Below, piece by piece: positions 6,519 to 7,622 of a stretch of DNA of 7,622 bases. The DNA is from Deltaproteobacteria bacterium (GTDB lineage: Bacteria > Myxococcota > XYA12-FULL-58-9 > JAUUZB01). A model generated the notes under the pieces. The model searched no databases. It had not been told where the DNA came from and saw nothing but the letters and a program-made list of their open reading frames with translations. The stretch covers positions 1 through 7,622 of the forward strand of contig JAUUZB010000150.1 of assembly GCA_030590185.1 (NCBI GenBank), read 5' to 3'. The position numbers were made by a program, and so were the translations under genes. Every line of letters starts with the position of its first letter. The stretch's first letter is position 1.

Positions 6519-6587
6519 CCTTACCCCAGCTTTGCTGGGGCTCATCCGTTCGCCTACCAGGGGAAACGGCTCATCCTCGGGAGGTGT
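6514..6587 (-). promoter_or_regulatory. candidate structured leader RNA (three-way junction) of the small gene
   Basis: Read as RNA on the reverse strand, this leader can form three stems. The closing stem pairs ACACCUC (6587-6581) with GGGGUGU (6520-6514), 7 pairs including one G-U. The second stem pairs CCGUU (6569-6565) with AACGG (6550-6546). The third is a perfect 7-pair hairpin, CCCCAGC-AAA-GCUGGGG (6540-6524). The sequence GGATGAGCC occurs twice, at 6568-6576 and 6539-6547, each time running from before a helix into it. The 3' strand of the closing stem contains most of the ribosome binding site (6517-6522), so the fold would hide it. This is the pattern expected of a translational switch or a protein-bound leader. 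I could not match it to a known riboswitch class, and GC-rich DNA folds easily, so the call is tentative. Confidence 0.35.
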
Positions 6588-6623
6588 TTAGGAAGATCAA
6601 CCGAATTCAAACGGGTCGGCCCG

Positions 6624-7622
6624 CTAGCGCAGGCACCCCGAGAAGTCCGGCACGCAAGCGGCGTCGCACGCTAGGGCGCCCCCCGCAAAGCCGAAGTTCT
6701 TGCAGGTCTCGCCGCCGAGGTCGGTACCGTCGCAGTACTCGATGTTAGCCACGTCCCGCACGCCGTTGCCGCAGGTGCAGTCCGGATCGCTGCCCAAACC
6801 GGCGGCCGCGCAGGCAAACTCAGCGACGTTCCAGCTGTAGTAGTCGCCGCAGGCGTTGCCACCTCCGCACAGGGCGGCACAGTCGGGGTCTGGGGTGCCG
6901 CCGAGCTGCTCGCAGGGGTCGCACATCCCGTCGTTGTAGTAGCTGTTGTTGGCGCACCAGTCCGGCGCGCTGCAGCCCGAGAAATTCCAGGTGCAGATCG
7001 ACGAGCAGGAGAGGGCGCCGACCCCGAAGTTGGGGAGGTCGGCGCAGCTCGCCGAGATCGCGGCCGCCACGTCGCACTGCTCGAGCCCGGTCACCAGGCC
7101 ATCGCCGCAGACCGAGTCCGGGTGGTGGGTGCAGGCGTCGAAGTTGGGCGTGCAGTCGCCGTTGCAGGTGAGGGTGCCGCCGGAGAAACCGAAGCCGGCG
7201 CAATTGAGGCCCGCGAGATCCCCGCCATCGCACCACTCGCCCTCGACGGTGTCGGCGGTGCCGTTACCGCAGGTGGTGCAATCCGAATCGCCTCCCATGC
7301 TGGCCAGGGCGCAGGTGAAGCCACCGCCCCAGGCACTGAAATAATCGGCGCAGAGGTTTCCGCCGCCGCACAGGTTGGTGCAGTCGACATCCATGGAACC
7401 ACCGAGCAGGTGACAGGGGTCACAGTAGGTGTCGTCGTAGCGGTCGTAGACCGCGCAGTAGTCGCTGGTTTGGCAGCTGCTGAAGCTCGCCGTGCAGTTC
7501 GACAGGCAGGACGGGGTGCCAGTGCCAAAGCCCGCGGCGAAGGTCGCGCAGTCGAACGGGATCGGTCCGTCGCAGATCTCCATGCCGTCGACCACGCCAT
7601 CGCCGCATTCGGAGCCACTGAG
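6624..7622 (-). CDS. cysteine-rich repeat protein, probably secreted (5' part outside window)
   Basis: The frame is open to the window edge. Reading starts upstream of 7622, so 332 C-terminal residues are visible and the signal peptide is not. The sequence contains 40 cysteines in modules that each hold an even number, as expected of a disulfide-rich extracellular protein. Four type-A modules (6 Cys; CGDG or CGNG, then CD, then a GF..G.L.C...C motif) resemble the cysteine-rich repeats common in myxobacterial surface proteins. Two type-B modules (8 Cys; CDPC..LGG..D.DC..LCGGGN.C.DY) alternate with them in the order A-B-A-A-B-A. Acidic pairs such as DPDC and DSDC could bind calcium, which is inference. 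The protein stops two residues after the last cysteine (LR), so no sorting signal or anchor exists at the C-terminus. Internal GTG/ATG codons near 7595 are not real starts, because the repeat continues upstream as SGSECGDG. Confidence 0.85.
   Translation of the reverse strand, partial: LSGSECGDGVVDGMEICDGPIPFDCATFAAGFGTGTPSCLSNCTASFSSCQTSDYCAVYDRYDDTYCDPCHLLGGSMDVDCTNLCGGGNLCADYFSAWGGGFTCALASMGGDSDCTTCGNGTADTVEGEWCDGGDLAGLNCAGFGFSGGTLTCNGDCTPNFDACTHHPDSVCGDGLVTGLEQCDVAAAISASCADLPNFGVGALSCSSICTWNFSGCSAPDWCANNSYYNDGMCDPCEQLGGTPDPDCAALCGGGNACGDYYSWNVAEFACAAAGLGSDPDCTCGNGVRDVANIEYCDGTDLGGETCKNFGFAGGALACDAACVPDFSGCLR
6633..7109 (-). repeat. A-B-A cysteine unit, copy 2
   Basis: This unit has the same total length as copy 1 (159 residues): module A3 (6972-7109), B2 (6774-6971) and A4 (6633-6773). 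B2 repeats the cysteine steps of B1 exactly, and A4 repeats those of A2 exactly. The first A of each copy starts CGDG and the last CGNG. By my hand alignment B1 and B2 are identical at about half of their residues, so the duplication is old or the sequences are under strong structural constraint. Confidence 0.8.
7131..7607 (-). repeat. A-B-A cysteine unit, copy 1
   Basis: This 159-residue unit comprises module A1 (7473-7607), module B1 (7272-7472) and module A2 (7131-7271). Cysteine steps are 11, 8, 14, 4, 7 in A1 and 13, 10, 12, 4, 7 in A2. B1 steps are 11, 3, 11, 4, 6, 13, 11. A 7-residue linker, THHPDSV, joins it to copy 2. Confidence 0.8.

Noticed and set aside
7593..7595. GTG as start of the cysteine-rich protein
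   Set aside because: The same frame continues upstream to the window edge with the cysteine repeat (SGSECGDG), so the true start is outside.

Overview
The window is GC-rich throughout and densely packed with bacterial genes. It most likely comes from a myxobacterium-like (Myxococcota / former delta-proteobacterial) chromosome. The main clue is the cysteine-rich secreted protein at the right end, built from CGDG/CGNG...CDG repeats of the kind abundant in myxobacteria. A SMUG1-type uracil-DNA glycosylase and a membrane-anchored AAT/C45-type protein fit that setting. The lineage is an inference from family content and base composition, not a proof.

Left part (1-2295, + strand): a short fatty-acyl block. 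A FabG-type 3-ketoacyl-ACP reductase (30-752) overlaps the start of a FabB-type ketosynthase (749-1981) in an ATGA junction. A stand-alone acyl carrier protein (2038-2295) follows. Carrier, condensing enzyme and reductase together can elongate and reduce an acyl chain. No dehydratase, enoyl reductase or malonyl transferase is visible, so the block may be the tail of a longer primary or specialised cluster (for example aryl-polyene-like) that continues to the left.

Middle (2292-5217): a small TPR protein on the - strand meets the ACP gene tail-to-tail, their stop codons interlocking in one CTAG. A divergently oriented SMUG1-like uracil-DNA glycosylase (2874-3593) is followed by a convergent large gene (3622-5217, - strand). 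That gene encodes an N-terminally membrane-anchored protein with an AAT/C45-type Ntn-hydrolase fold and a TPR-like tail. The expected nucleophilic cysteine appears to be absent from its usual place. A 9-bp inverted repeat sits between the last two genes.

Right part (5308-7622): miaA (tRNA dimethylallyltransferase) on the + strand. Converging on it is a small unrecognised helical protein gene (6275-6508, - strand) with a strikingly structured leader. The leader can fold as a three-way junction whose closing stem covers the ribosome binding site. Beyond lies the 3' part of a cysteine-rich secreted-type protein gene (6624 to beyond 7622, - strand). Its visible portion is two copies of a 159-residue A-B-A unit with almost invariant cysteine spacing.

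No tRNA, rRNA, CRISPR array, insertion sequence or phage gene was seen. The points most worth following are the degenerate-looking Ntn active site, the structured leader with its small protein, and the A-B-A cysteine module.
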